From Bog-473 sp963707835 (lineage in GTDB: Bacteria > Actinomycetota > Acidimicrobiia > Acidimicrobiales > RAAP-2): a stretch of DNA of 64,000 nt. The position numbers were made by a program, and so were the translations under genes. The notes beneath the pieces were generated by a model. The model did no database searches. It was not told the origin of the DNA and saw nothing but the letters and a program-made list of their open reading frames with translations. Shown piece by piece: positions 1 to 8,675 of the stretch (its first letter is position 1; every line of letters begins with the position of its first letter). The stretch lies in contig CAVPRI010000001.1 in NCBI GenBank assembly GCA_963707835.1, positions 1-64,000 on the forward strand. The letters are read 5' to 3'.

Positions 1-126
1 CTCAGAAGGCTCCACCCAGCCCGGTTTCCAGAAGTGGACGTCGAGATGGACGACGGGAAGGCCGGTTTTGGCTGACAACGCTCGCGAAAACGTGCTCTTG
101 CCAGCTCCGGCCATGCCAGTGACCAC
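1..126 (-). CDS. P-loop kinase, FlaR/adenylate-kinase-like (C-terminus beyond window)
   Basis: Read from GTG at 126 the product begins with a beta strand followed by a Walker A motif, GMAGAGKST, then PVVHLDVHFWKPGW, the typical opening of the small P-loop proteins called DNA topology modulation (FlaR-like) or adenylate-kinase-like. ATP or GTP binding is a safe reading; the phosphorylated substrate is unknown. The rest lies before base 1. The frame stays open upstream beyond position 300, so the start is a guess: GTG 126 leaves a normal short strand before the P-loop. Confidence 0.6.
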   Translation of the reverse strand, partial: MVTGMAGAGKSTFSRALSAKTGLPVVHLDVHFWKPGWVEPSE

Positions 127-281
127 GACACGTCGCCCGACAGAAAATCCGGGCAGGATGTCCCTTGCGGATCGAAACACCGTGAAGCCGTTATCCAGCA
201 CCAGCGAATATTGCCGGATTCCGGTGGACGAGGAGGCATCCCGCCAATCCGCCAAGTGGAAGCGGCCCGTCGCCTGCGGCT

Positions 282-539
282 TCAGCTTGAGCTGTCGAGC
301 ACCGCAGGAAGCCAAGCTACGGCAGCTCGAGCGGCGGCGATTGCCTCGGCCTCGTTGGCGAACTCCCTACCTGAGTAGTAAGCGATCGGCGTCCAGCTAC
401 CCATATCTTCCGGGTCACGTCGGAACTCCTCGAATCCGAACGTTCCGTCAGGCCGTCTAAAGATGTCGACACATCGATCCACTGCGGGAGTCGAGGGGCT
501 CGCCACGACCGACCAAGATCGGTCCAATCGCGCCGACAT
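282..539 (-). CDS. small conserved hypothetical protein
   Basis: 85-residue acidic protein. Its middle part, with RPDGTFGFEEFRRDPED, WTPIAYYSG and an alanine-rich helix EAEAIAAARAAVAWL, resembles a small actinobacterial family of unknown function that I recall only by appearance. The start ATG at 539 lies just after a TAG at 545-543 that closes the frame upstream. No membrane segment or metal motif is visible. Function not assigned. Confidence 0.55.
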   Translation of the reverse strand: MSARLDRSWSVVASPSTPAVDRCVDIFRRPDGTFGFEEFRRDPEDMGSWTPIAYYSGREFANEAEAIAAARAAVAWLPAVLDSSS

Positions 540-542
540 CGC

Positions 543-1031
543 CTAATGATATGAGGCCGACGAGAGCCTGCCAGCCCGGCGAACGGGGCACTCTCATCGA
601 AGCCACTCCGGTTCGTCACTTGGCCAGTCGGAAGGGCCCTCATCCATACAAACTCCTGCGCCTTTCGAAGAGTCTGCTGGACATCATTACCAGCGACGCA
701 TTCGTCATACGCATTCAGTGCGGATTTCTGAGCCTTAACAGCTCCCTCGAGGGCTGCGGGAACGCCAGGTCGCCCCGGAGAACGAGACAGGGAAGGTCAT
801 CGGAAATGTCAACCCGCCTCGGTCTTCGTGGATCTCCACGAGGTTGTGCAGAGCGGCATTCCGGGCGACGTGCATCCCAAGGACGATTCGCCCTCCAGCC
901 TCCGAATCACGGCGAGCCCGATAGCCGCTGTCGCTACGCAGGTGCTCGTCTACGGCGGCGATCCACATAGCGGTTTCGACGGTCGCACCGTAAAAGTGAT
1001 CGCGGTCTTTCATCTCCCACGCACGATCCAT
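543..1031 (-). pseudogene. frameshifted conserved hypothetical protein
   Basis: The first frame (1031 to about 780) gives VETAMWIAAVDEHLR, ARNAALHNLVEIHEDRGG and LTFPMTFPVSF, a pattern I associate with uncharacterised actinobacterial proteins of about 170 residues. Near 780-760 the coding signal moves to another frame (KAQKSALNAYDECVAGNDVQ, then FVWMRALPTGQ) and continues to about 550. The TAG at 545-543 is in the first frame, so at least two shifts separate start from stop. N-terminal residues upstream of 1031 may exist. Either a decayed gene or indel errors. Confidence 0.45.
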
Positions 1032-1178
1032 TCGGTCAGCGATTCTCGGATGGCCGTCTGGACGCGGCGCATGGCTTGAACTGAAGGTACAGAGTCCACG
1101 ACGAGAGTCTTGTCCACCGCTGAGGCGAGGCCCTGCACACTCGCCGGCGAACGGGGACCGTCTCTGTAGCCTTGAATC

Positions 1179-1475
1179 ATGTTCTTCGGAACCGCCGACG
1201 CTTCACATGGGGTCGCCTTCTTCCTTCTGATCTTCGGCCTCTTTTCGCTGTTCGCCTGTCTGGCCTTGATGATGAGGGCTGGCATGGCCGCAGGTTCAGG
1301 GGAAGCGATCCCCGAGGACCCGGACGCACCCCCGGAGGTCCGATTTGCCCGTTGGTTCGCGAGAAGTGAACGGAGGCGAATCCCGACCTTGCGGGTCGTC
1401 TCACGGGCGTTCCTGGGGCTAGGCCTTGTCCTGTTGGTCGCTGCTGGGGTGGCTTACCTGGTGTCCGTCGCCTGA
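1179..1475 (+). CDS. small two-helix membrane protein
   Basis: 98 residues: hydrophobic helix at about 12-33 (GVAFFLLIFGLFSLFACLAL), a charged middle with DPDAPPEVRFARWFARSERRR, and a second hydrophobic helix at about 78-97. Third codon positions are G/C-rich, supporting real coding. No family recognised; probably an inner-membrane protein with both ends on one side. Confidence 0.55.
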   Translation: MFFGTADASHGVAFFLLIFGLFSLFACLALMMRAGMAAGSGEAIPEDPDAPPEVRFARWFARSERRRIPTLRVVSRAFLGLGLVLLVAAGVAYLVSVA

Positions 1476-1538
1476 CTCCCGCCCGGCGTAAGGGGACAGC
1501 CATGGGTCGACGCTGCCCCACGTAAATTGGGTCGTGAG

Positions 1539-1971
1539 ATGGCCGGAGAGTCGCAGATTCTCCTTGCGGTGGAGCCCGGCACGCCCGGGTCGCCGTTGAC
1601 GCCTTCGGGGAAGGCCGCCTCGTGGACCTCACCCAGTACGAAGAGAGCCACGGCTGGGAGGACGCTGGTATCCACGAAGGCCTCGTCCTCGGCAGGGAGC
1701 AACTCCAAGACCTACCCAGATTCCTTCTTGACGGTCAGTCCCTCGAACAGTTCGGGGCCACTGGAACCGTCCTACTACGTGACCTGCGGCAACATCGAAT
1801 GACGGGCCTTCTCGGGACCGTCCAGGTGACGGACGAACATGTGACCTGGCGTGAATTCCAGAATCCGTTGGCTCGCGAGCTTGATCGGGATGACTCCGAC
1901 CTTGGACCATTCGTGTTTGACAGCCGAGATGACAGGCCATCACCGATGCGATGGCCGAAGCCCGCGGCTAG
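1539..1971 (+). pseudogene. hypothetical protein, frame broken at both ends
   Basis: A good coding stretch runs at about 1580-1930 (RVAVDAFGEGRLVDLTQYEE, SHGWEDAGIHEGLVLG, ELDRDDSDLGPFVFD). The N-terminal segment MAGESQILLAVEPG lies in a neighbouring frame and the likely C-terminus, AITDAMAEARG then TAG at 1969-1971, in the third, so a shift is inferred on each side. No family recognised. Confidence 0.35.
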
Positions 1972-2236
1972 GCAGGCAGCGTCCTCATCCCGGCGATCGG
2001 GGTCATGCTTGGAGTCCAATGTCAGAGGACATCATCTCGATGCCTTCGCCTCTCCGACACGCCTCGTTTTGATCGGCGGAAATGAGAACTAGAGGCCGCC
2101 GCCGCGATGATGTCGGCGCGTCACCCGCCTTGAGTTGTTGATTGCTTGCCACAATGGGGATTGCACTTGCCGTCATTGTTGCAGTAGAACTCGCAGCGGT
2201 GACTCAGTCGGGGCATCGGGAACGGTGGGTGATTTG

Positions 2237-3179
2237 ATGAGACGGATAATCATAGCTGTCGCCGCGGTGATCGGTCTGGCCGTTCCTGCTGGGATAGCAG
2301 CAGGATCTCCTTCGGGTGCAGCGACCAATCCCCACACCGTGCCGCTGGACTGCAGCCAAGACGGAGGCGACCAGCGAAGCACGTACGACGCGGTCAGTCC
2401 AGCCGGGAGTCATCGTTCCTGATTTCTCAGGATGGCCGCTATTTCCCCCGACGTACACGGCGTTTGGCTTCAACGTGGAGGCCAAGGAGCCGATGATCAT
2501 CGGCAACACCAGTACGGTCGTAACGACCGATCACCTCGTCGCCGCTTGGATGAACAGTACGAACTGCTTCGGCGGTGTGACTGGTGACGGCGATATCTCC
2601 CGCAATGCCTGGGTCGCCGACGCGACCGGACACGTGATTGGTGAGAGCGATCTCTCTGGGCCGCCGGCCAACAACTTCGGCGACGCATCGGGCCTGCCCC
2701 TGAACCAGCCAATCGTTGACATGATGCCCACCGCCGACGGCAGTGGATACTGGCTTGCGGCCGCAGATGGCGGGATCTTCAACTACGGGGACGCAAGCTT
2801 CTATGGCAGCACCGGGAGCATCCGACTCAACCAGCCCGTCGTCGGCATGTCGGTCAGTGGGAGTGGCCACGGCTACACCCTCGTGGCGACCGACGGTGGT
2901 GTATTCGCTTTTGGGGATGCTCAGTTCTACGGTTCAATCCCAGGAGTCCTGGGGCCCGGGCAGGAGTCTCAACGAACCCATCGAGGGCATCGTCACTACT
3001 CCAGATGGTGGCGGCGATTGGATGGTTGCCTCTGATGGCGGGATCTTCAACATCGGAGATGCCGCCTTCCTCGGGTCATTGGGCAACCAGCACCAGCATC
3101 CCCGATAGCCGGAATGTTCGCCAACGGGAATGGATATACGCTCGTAGCACAGGACGGAACCCTCTACCCGTTCACGTAG
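2237..3179 (+). pseudogene. secreted repeat protein (DGGIF/GDA-type repeats), multiply frameshifted
   Basis: The protein starts at ATG 2237 with a signal peptide (MRRIIIAVAAVIGLAVPAG). Further on come at least three copies of a roughly 45-residue unit of the form GYWLAAADGGIFNYGDA-FYGSTGSI-LNQPVVGM; later units show WMVASDGGIFNIGDAAFLGS and end with GYTLVAQDGTLYPFT and a stop. Such repeats are, from memory, abundant in exported proteins of Acidimicrobiia and are probably beta-propeller-like. Reading through needs frame changes near 2400, 2955 and 3100. Exported surface or extracellular role is inference. Confidence 0.6.
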
Positions 3180-3284
3180 GTCTTGTAAATGTGGGTCCGT
3201 TGGTTGGGTAGGTCGGAATTGCCGTTGACGAGTTACAGCGGCGCTGGGTCCGAGCCATTGAGTAGTAGTGGTCCGTTCAATGAC

Positions 3285-3312
3285 CGTCTCACCGATCCGG
3301 CGAACGGGGGCA
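3285..3312 (+). repeat. 28-bp direct repeat, copy 1
   Basis: Matches 27 of 28 bases of the copy at 3611-3638 (starts CGTCTCACCGA, ends GGCGAACGGGGGCA). It lies just past the stop of the small membrane gene on the minus strand. Shorter look-alikes of the core GGCGAACGGGG lie at about 579 and 1147. Confidence 0.7.
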
Positions 3313-3319
3313 GTTCGGC

Positions 3320-3588
3320 TCAGGCCGGGTCGGTCATGCCGATGCGATGGGTGACGGTGCCAGCCTCACGCCAGGGGACGAAGGCGAGCCGGGTCGTGAA
3401 GGCTTTCCTGGGTAGCAGCGTTGGAGGAAAGCGATCAAGTTCAGGACCGCCCACCCGAGGGCTGACCAAGCGTTGCACGCCTCCGCATAACGATATCGGG
3501 CACGCAAAATGACGCACGGGACGACCAGCCAGAGAGCAACGCCTCGAACCAAGAGAAGCGTCATACCCCCAAGTGATCGCATCACCAA
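3320..3588 (-). pseudogene. small membrane protein, one frameshift
   Basis: The N-terminal frame gives MTLLLVRGVALWLVVPCVIL and GWAVLNLIAFLQR, two membrane segments. The C-terminal frame gives AFTTRLAFVPWREAGTVTHR then IGMTDPA and a stop. Joined by a one-base shift near 3415 the two parts make a coherent protein of about 85-90 residues resembling an uncharacterised actinobacterial family. It lies exactly between the two 28-bp direct repeats. Confidence 0.45.
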
Positions 3589-3610
3589 CAGTCAATCATC
3601 CCTGGAAAAA

Positions 3611-3638
3611 CGTCTCACCGACCCGGCGAACGGGGGCA
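3611..3638 (+). repeat. 28-bp direct repeat, copy 2
   Basis: Second copy of the repeat at 3285-3312, single T/C difference, same orientation, 326 bp apart start to start. It falls between the stop of the glyoxalase remnant (3664) and the start of the small membrane gene (3588). Confidence 0.7.
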
Positions 3639-3663
3639 CCGCCTTTCGACCCGTCAGTTCGTT

Positions 3664-4070
3664 CTATGTGTCGTGAAACGCCGAGGTGTAACAAACAGCG
3701 ACGAGCAAGCCTTCTGGGCTCAACAGTCGGGCGGTGATCTGGCCCCACGGCTCCGTGCGGGCGCCATGGATGAGGCGATTGCCCTTGGCTGTGAGTCATC
3801 CGCTGCGGCGGCTACGTCAGCAACCTCAACTCATGCTGGCCTGCGGGACGGGAACGTCGGCAGGCCATTCCGGACTTCCGAAGCACGCATTGGCCGCCTC
3901 CGAAAGGGGCCAGAGTCCGAAGTGTTTCGCCCCCTTGAGTTCGTGGGTGTACCGGTACTCGCCGCCTTGGCCCTCGAAGCTCAGGCCCCTAAGGCTTCCG
4001 TGTAGAAGGACCGAGAGGCCTCGGAGTCTCGAACGATCGGAGCAATGCTCGTTAGGAACTGGACTTCCAT
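3664..4070 (-). pseudogene. glyoxalase/bleomycin-resistance (VOC) family protein, frameshifted
   Basis: ATG 4070 follows a GGAGG ribosome site. The start EVQFLTSIAPIVRDSEASR and FYTEALG is a classic VOC beta-alpha beginning. The middle part (GQGGEYRYTHELKGAKHFGL, EWPADVPVPQASMS) is in a second frame, then EVADVAAAAD in a third, and the end (NRLIHGARTEPWGQITARLL, SPEGLLVAVCY) runs to the stop at 3664. At least three frame changes in 400 bp. VOC proteins are metal-dependent lyases, dioxygenases or antibiotic-binding proteins; no specific substrate can be given. Confidence 0.6.
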
Positions 4071-4212
4071 CAGCTCTACCTCCAATGAATCGCTTGTCCC
4101 CATTCCATATCGAGCGATGTGACGGGACGGGACGGATACAGAGACGACTCGCCTCGGCAACTGCTGAGCTTTCTCCTGATCTACACCGTCTCGCAATCCC
4201 AAGTCCGGCGAA

Positions 4213-4561
4213 GTGGGGCAGCCCAACACTCGGGTCGCCAATACACTTCTGAACGTGAAGATTCCCATCGAGGTGCTCCCTCGAAGCCGGGGCAGCCAAG
4301 ACCCAACTCGGAGAGTGGCGTCAACTGCTTGGCCGGGTGGATCATCGAGACCGGGTCTCGTCAACCAGGCTCGAACTTGGCCCCTTGCGTCACTCCGACA
4401 TTGCGGAGGTTGTCCACCTTGCCGAACGTGAAGTCGCGTGCTGCCCATTCTTCACCTTCACGATTGAAATAGGGCATGAGCGGCTTATTCTCGCCATCGA
4501 AGTACCTGACGAAGCTGTCGAAGTACTGGACGAAGTGATGGCTGGCGCTCGGCCGAACTGA
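4213..4561 (+). pseudogene. hypothetical protein with CCPFFTF motif, N-terminus frameshifted
   Basis: The well-preserved part (about 4290-4561) reads CSLEAGAAKTQLGEWRQLLG, VVHLAEREVACCPFFTFTIE and VPDEAVEVLDEVMAG. The vicinal cysteines followed by PFF occur in small actinobacterial proteins and in C-termini of some MerR-like regulators, which is recall rather than proof. The upstream sequence NVKIPIEV is in another frame and may be the true N-terminus. Confidence 0.4.
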
Positions 4562-4662
4562 GGTTCAGCGCCCGCCGACCCGGCAGCGATCTGGGGCACT
4601 GGGCGAGTTGGTCAAAACCAGCGAGGGCGCTAAGAAGGACCAGTACCGCTGGGAGGATCGCT

Positions 4663-4965
4663 ATGACCATTCAACTAGAGCGTGGAATGACGTTGCGCAG
4701 CGCCGCAGATGGTTGCGAACTGCTCGTGATCAAGGCTCCAGCTGAGCCCATCGACCTGCGGTATGGCGGTCACCCATTCGGAGAAGTAACTGGCGGAATG
4801 ATTGAGAGCGGATTCGACGCAGGGACCCTGCTCGGCAGGCGCTACTTCAGTGAGGAGCACGGGGTGGAGGCTCTATGCACCAAGGGGGGCAATGGCTCCC
4901 TCTCGGTGGGGACGACGCTGCTCCTGCTCAAGCCCTTCAGACCGATGCCAGCTACCTCGCATTAG
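4663..4965 (+). CDS. conserved hypothetical protein (about 100 aa)
   Basis: ATG 4663 is preceded by a strong GGGAGG site. The product has LRSAADGCELLVIKAP, DLRYGGHP, LLGRRYFSEEHGVEALCTKG and GTTLLLLKPFRPMPAT, matching by appearance a small mycobacterial/actinobacterial family of unknown function that often ends in a KPLPASD-like tail. It is one of the few unbroken genes in the first 6 kb. Confidence 0.6.
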   Translation: MTIQLERGMTLRSAADGCELLVIKAPAEPIDLRYGGHPFGEVTGGMIESGFDAGTLLGRRYFSEEHGVEALCTKGGNGSLSVGTTLLLLKPFRPMPATSH

Positions 4966-5513
4966 TGATGAGTTGAGCAAGCCGCATATCCGGCGTTCGG
5001 GGACACCCACGTCATACCTTCCCGGACACGAACATGTAGGTATGTAGGCGTACACTCGCCACCAGAGGTGCCGAACCGGAAGAAGGTTCCGTGAAGAGAC
5101 TCGCGAAGTTGTCGTGGCGGGCTCGGGGTCTGCTGGTGGTACTTGCACAGCCGAAGTTGACCACCCGATTCGCGGCTATCGACTCGAACCAAAGTACCGG
5201 TCCAATCCTCCGCGTTACCAGGACCCGAGGGATCGCCCCCTACGGTGTCGTGGATCTCCTTCGACGGGGATGCCTATTGGGTTCGGCTCTCAGCTGCCCA
5301 GGGCTGGCCGCGTTCGATTCGGGTGACCCAAGGCGATGTGGACGGAGCGGAGATTAGGCGTCCACGGCCCGGTGAATGGGGCACCAAAGCTCGCCTAGTC
5401 AAGGTGGTAGCGTTCCGCGCTTACAACGGGTGGAGCCAAACTCGGATGCGCCGCCGGAACCGCCAGTCGGCGGAGAGGTCGAAAGGCGAAGTCCCATCAG
5501 GGAGGACGCCGAT
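4966..5513. other. no confident gene; possible decayed coding remnant
   Basis: A plus-strand stretch at 5245-5400 translates to WISFDGDAYWVRLSAAQGWP, SIRVTQGDVDGAEI and GEWGTKARLVKV, which is protein-like but lacks a credible start and end in one frame. Nothing else here rises above background. Confidence 0.3.
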
Positions 5514-5729
5514 GTGCACGACGAAATAGGCCCCGAAGCTGTGCTGCTTGTCGTTGACACACGAAGTGGTGCCCACCCCGACTGGCACCTGATCGACACG
5601 GTGAACGCTCTGACGTGGTGCGGAATGCGCATCGGCTACGCCAGCCAACGGCAGTTATGGAGTGATACCCCCGCCGGTGATCGCTGTCAGGAGTGCCTCA
5701 GAAGCATCGTCAGTCCCAAGCTCACTTAA
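5514..5729 (+). CDS. small cysteine-motif protein (possible zinc ribbon)
   Basis: GTG 5514 sits 8 nt after a perfect GGAGG. The 71-residue product contains WHLIDTVNALTWCGMRIGY and TPAGDRCQECLRSI. The spacing of one cysteine, about twenty residues, then CxxC suggests an incomplete zinc-binding knuckle (three Cys). Function unknown. Confidence 0.5.
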   Translation: MHDEIGPEAVLLVVDTRSGAHPDWHLIDTVNALTWCGMRIGYASQRQLWSDTPAGDRCQECLRSIVSPKLT

Positions 5730-6085
5730 GCGAACCGAGCCGAAACAAGGCCCTGAAGCAGTACCGATCCGTAGGCTCCACCCAGACTGAACCAGAGTCG
5801 CAAGTGGACGCTGGGTGCCACCGTCGTGCCGTACGGGGCTAGGCCCTCATACAACCGCGGCGCTTGCTTTCCCTGCTCTCTGCGTCAGCCTCCACTCTGG
5901 TGTCGCTCCGCTTCTCAGGTGACGGCCGGCGTCGTCAGTGCGGCGCGTCCGGTGTGGCGCTCGGCGGTTGCGAGGTCGGTTGGCGGTCGGGGCTTTCTCT
6001 CCCGACGTCGACGTTGCCGTACCCTCGAGTCCTGGATGTAGGTCCGTTCGGGGTGACCAGCAGGTAGGGAGACCATGTCCGCCTT
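5730..6085. other. intergenic, nothing recognised
   Basis: No reading frame with family-like sequence, RNA or clear repeat. The segment near 5774 shares 13 bases (AGGCTCCACCCAG) and a nearby AAGTGGACG with the kinase fragment at the window start, possibly a remnant copy, but the similarity is too short to claim. Confidence 0.3.
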
Positions 6086-6361
6086 TCAGCGTGGGCGGTA
6101 GATGTCGGCTCGATGATCGATTCGCAGCACTATGACTTCACGCTTTTCATCATCGATCTCGTAAACGATGCGATACGGACCCCGCCGCGCCGACCACAGA
6201 CCGGCCAGCTCGCGTACGAGCGGATGGCCCACGCGTTGAGGCGATTCGACCAGGGGACCGACCATGAATTCGACGACGGCCGCAGCGACAGCTTCTGGGA
6301 GACGGGCGAGAGACCGTTCGGCCGTCGCAGCAACCACCAGCTTGTGCGCGGCGGCACTCAC
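6086..6361 (-). CDS. RelE/ParE-type toxin
   Basis: 91 residues. The sequence ends GPYRIVYEIDDEKREVIVLR then IDHRADIYRPR, the RelE-fold C-terminus with the basic and tyrosine residues used for ribosome-dependent mRNA cleavage; the helical hairpin AERSLARLPEAVAAAVVEF leads in. GTG 6361 overlaps the antitoxin stop by 4 nt (GTGA), so the two are translationally coupled with the antitoxin first. Neutralised by the Phd-like partner. Cleavage activity is inferred from family. Confidence 0.85.
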   Translation of the reverse strand: MSAAAHKLVVAATAERSLARLPEAVAAAVVEFMVGPLVESPQRVGHPLVRELAGLWSARRGPYRIVYEIDDEKREVIVLRIDHRADIYRPR

Positions 6362-6630
6362 CTACTCAGATACTTTGCGCGCAACTCGTCGGCGCCGATT
6401 GATCTGCCTTGGGCCACGTCGTCACGTCCAGCCTCGATCTCGGCCATAGCCGAGGGGTCCGAGAGGAGCTCGAGCGTGTCCTCGAGGGCGGCCAGGTCCT
6501 CAGGGCTCATGATCACTGCGGCCGGGCGACCATGTCGGGTCAAAACGATGCGCTCATGTTCGTGCTCGATGCGATCGACGATCTCGGACAGATGGGCCTT
6601 GATCTCGGCCAACGGCAACGTGTCAGACAT
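6358..6630 (-). CDS. Phd/YefM-type antitoxin
   Basis: The product (90 aa from ATG 6630) begins MSDTLPLAEIKAHLSEIVDR and RIVLTRHGRPAAVIMSPEDL, the Phd/YefM DNA-binding fold, followed by an acidic toxin-binding tail (AEIEAGRDDVAQGRSIGADE). An upstream in-frame ATG (6648) would add six residues but falls inside the operator-promoter palindrome, so 6630 is preferred. It binds and silences the RelE partner and, as is usual in the family, represses its own promoter. Confidence 0.85.
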   Translation of the reverse strand: MSDTLPLAEIKAHLSEIVDRIEHEHERIVLTRHGRPAAVIMSPEDLAALEDTLELLSDPSAMAEIEAGRDDVAQGRSIGADELRAKYLSR

Positions 6631-6648
6631 GACCATAATTATAGTCAT
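6629..6648 (-). promoter_or_regulatory. toxin-antitoxin operator with embedded -10 box
   Basis: On the minus strand ATGACTATAATTATGGTCAT is a 20-bp near-perfect palindrome (one mismatched pair). It contains TATAAT, seven bases before the antitoxin ATG at 6630, a spacing expected for a leaderless transcript; no ribosome site is present. A second inverted repeat, TTGGGG/CCCCAA, lies just upstream at about 6651-6668. Confidence 0.7.
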
Positions 6649-7382
6649 ATTTGGGGTTCGACCCCCAACATCACCGCCGGCCTCGAGTTCGGTTCACCTG
6701 CTGAGGCGATCGGCGTTAGCCAGTTCCTTGCCTCTTGGAGGCTTGGCCTATAAGTGGGCCTATATTTTCGGGTCCAACCCTCTTTGGTCCCCACGAATTG
6801 TGCCTGGTGAGCGATTCAGGTGTCGGGAGATTCGTGCCTGAGTCCCCCAAACCTCGGATTAGCAGTGAGTCCGATTCGGCCGCTCTCGCACCTCTCCGTG
6901 CAGGTCAGAACGTTTCAGCCATGAAGCGTTGGGCTATTTGCCCCACCTAGCCCCACAAACCATAACGCTGTCCCACAGGGACAAGAGTAGAGGAGCGCGG
7001 ACGGTGGCGAGGGCGGCCTACGGCGGCGGCTCCCTGAGCGAGCGGGCTACAAGCGACACTGGCGGCCGCGGCTGCGCTGGCGGGAGAACGGGCGGCATCG
7101 GAAACGACGTTCCGCGGCTCGAAGGCGGCAGCGGCGACTGAGCTTCGCGGGAGCGTGCGGCTGGGGCCGGGGCGCCGGCCCCAGCGAACATTCCCGACTT
7201 CGCCGAAGACGGGCAGTCGGTCGGCGACGCCCTCGACGCCTGGATCGCCCATATCGACACGGGCTCGACGATCCGCCGCTACTGCGCCTCGCTATCTGCC
7301 GCCCTGAAGCTGGCGACGCTGCCGCGAGGCCGATGCCGACGAGGAGCTCCCCATGCCGGCTTCGAGCTGACGCACTCCCGCC
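6649..7382. other. gene-poor stretch, nothing firmly recognised
   Basis: Very G/C-rich with several overlapping spurious frames. The only protein-like segment, at about 7180-7320 on the plus strand (SVGDALDAWIAHIDTGSTIR), faintly resembles an integrase N-terminal helix bundle but has no continuation. No RNA gene or terminator identified. Confidence 0.3.
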
Positions 7383-8596
7383 TCAGGCTTGGGTGACGAC
7401 CGGAAGCGACTCCCAACCCCGTGTATCCACCGCATCGGTGAGCTGAGCTGAATTCAGATCCACCGTCCAGTCCGGAAATCGCGTCAGAACCTCTTCGAGC
7501 AGGACCCTTCCCTCGAGGCGCGCCAGGTGAGCTCCGATGCAGAGGTGGGCGCCGAGTCCGAAGCTGAGGAGCCGGCCGGCACGCCGGTGAATGTCGAAAG
7601 TGTCGGGCTCGGGAAATCGACGTTCGTCATGGTTGGCCGAGCCCGGCAGCACGATCACGACGCTTCCCGGATCGAGCGTCTCACCGCAGAGCTCAACCTC
7701 TGACGCGACGTATCGGCCAAAACAGTACGACGGAGGCTCGAATCTCAGAATCTCTTCAATTGCGTTGGGAACCAGGGCCGGATCGTCAACGAGTTCCCTG
7801 CGCTGGTCGTGATGCTCTCCCAGGAGTTTGGCGGTCCATCCCATGAGACGGCTGGTGGTGTCGCTCCCGGCCGCGGCGAGCACGTTCACATATACGAAGA
7901 CCTCGTCACGACTCAGCCGCCGGTGAGAGCCCGTCTCGTCTTCGAATTCGACAGTGAGCAGTCGGGTCATGAGGTCGTCGGAGGGATTCTCCGACCGCCA
8001 GTCGAGATAGTCCCCGAACAACTCCTCGGACAGCGCCAGTCCCTCGAAGCGGGGTCTGTCTTGATCGACGCTCGCCTCGTTCATCTGTGTGTGAAAGTGC
8101 TCGCGAAGATCGGTTTGGTCACCTTCGGGGATCCCGAGCAATATCCCGATTACGGCCATGGGAATCTTGCTGGCCAGGTCCCCGCGTAGTCGAATCGCTC
8201 TGCCCCGACGAGGCTATCGAGCGTGTCGGCACAGAAGGCACGGATCTGTGGTTCGAGCGCTTGCACCTGTTTGGGCGTGAAGATTCGCGAGACCAGGCCA
8301 CGGTGGATGGAGTGTGGCTGGCCGTCCTCAGCGATGAACAGACCACTCGGAATCGTGAGTTCGCCACGTATGACGTAGGGCATGAAGCTATAAGCGGAGC
8401 CCTTCGACGAACTGTAGACGTCGTTTTGCATGAGCACTCTCTCGATGTCCGCGAAGCGACTCACGACATGGAATCCGTACTGCTCGTTGTAATAGAGCGG
8501 GGCAGAGTCACGAAGCTGTCGAAAGACCGGATAGGGATCCGCGTAGATCTCGCGGTCGTACATATCGAAGGCGACATCCGCTGGTGCTGTCGTCAT
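7383..8596 (-). pseudogene. cytochrome P450 (one frameshift)
   Basis: Haem-thiolate monooxygenase of about 403 residues when repaired. N-terminal part from ATG 8596 (DREIYADPYPVFRQLRD) to ERFDYAG; C-terminal part from MAVIGILLGIPEG with I-helix AAAGSDTTSR, ExxR EEILRF and haem loop FGLGAHLCIGAHLAR. The frames join at about 8180-8183, a run of four C, where one extra C restores GDLASKIPMAVIG. Ferredoxin partner not adjacent. Substrate unknown; bacterial CYP families of this type hydroxylate terpenoids, steroids or fatty acids. Confidence 0.8.
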
Positions 8597-8675
8597 GGGA
8601 CGCACTCCCCCGGTCGTGGTCTACCGACGGCGACGATATGGACATCGGATGGGACCGTCAAGCAAGAAATCGGGG

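Noticed and set aside
579..1160. Possible integron cassette array from repeated GTTCGCCGG cores
   Set aside because: The repeats lack the RYYYAAC/GTTRRRY architecture of attC sites and no integrase is present; kept only as interspersed repeats.
5760..5810. Possible second copy of the kinase fragment at the window start
   Set aside because: Only 13 plus 9 bases match and the translation is not preserved.
6651..6668. GGTTCGACC resembling a tRNA T-arm
   Set aside because: No acceptor, D- or anticodon arms around it; explained as an inverted repeat by the toxin-antitoxin promoter.
7180..7320. Integrase-like helical fragment
   Set aside because: No catalytic domain, start or attachment repeat nearby; too weak to call.
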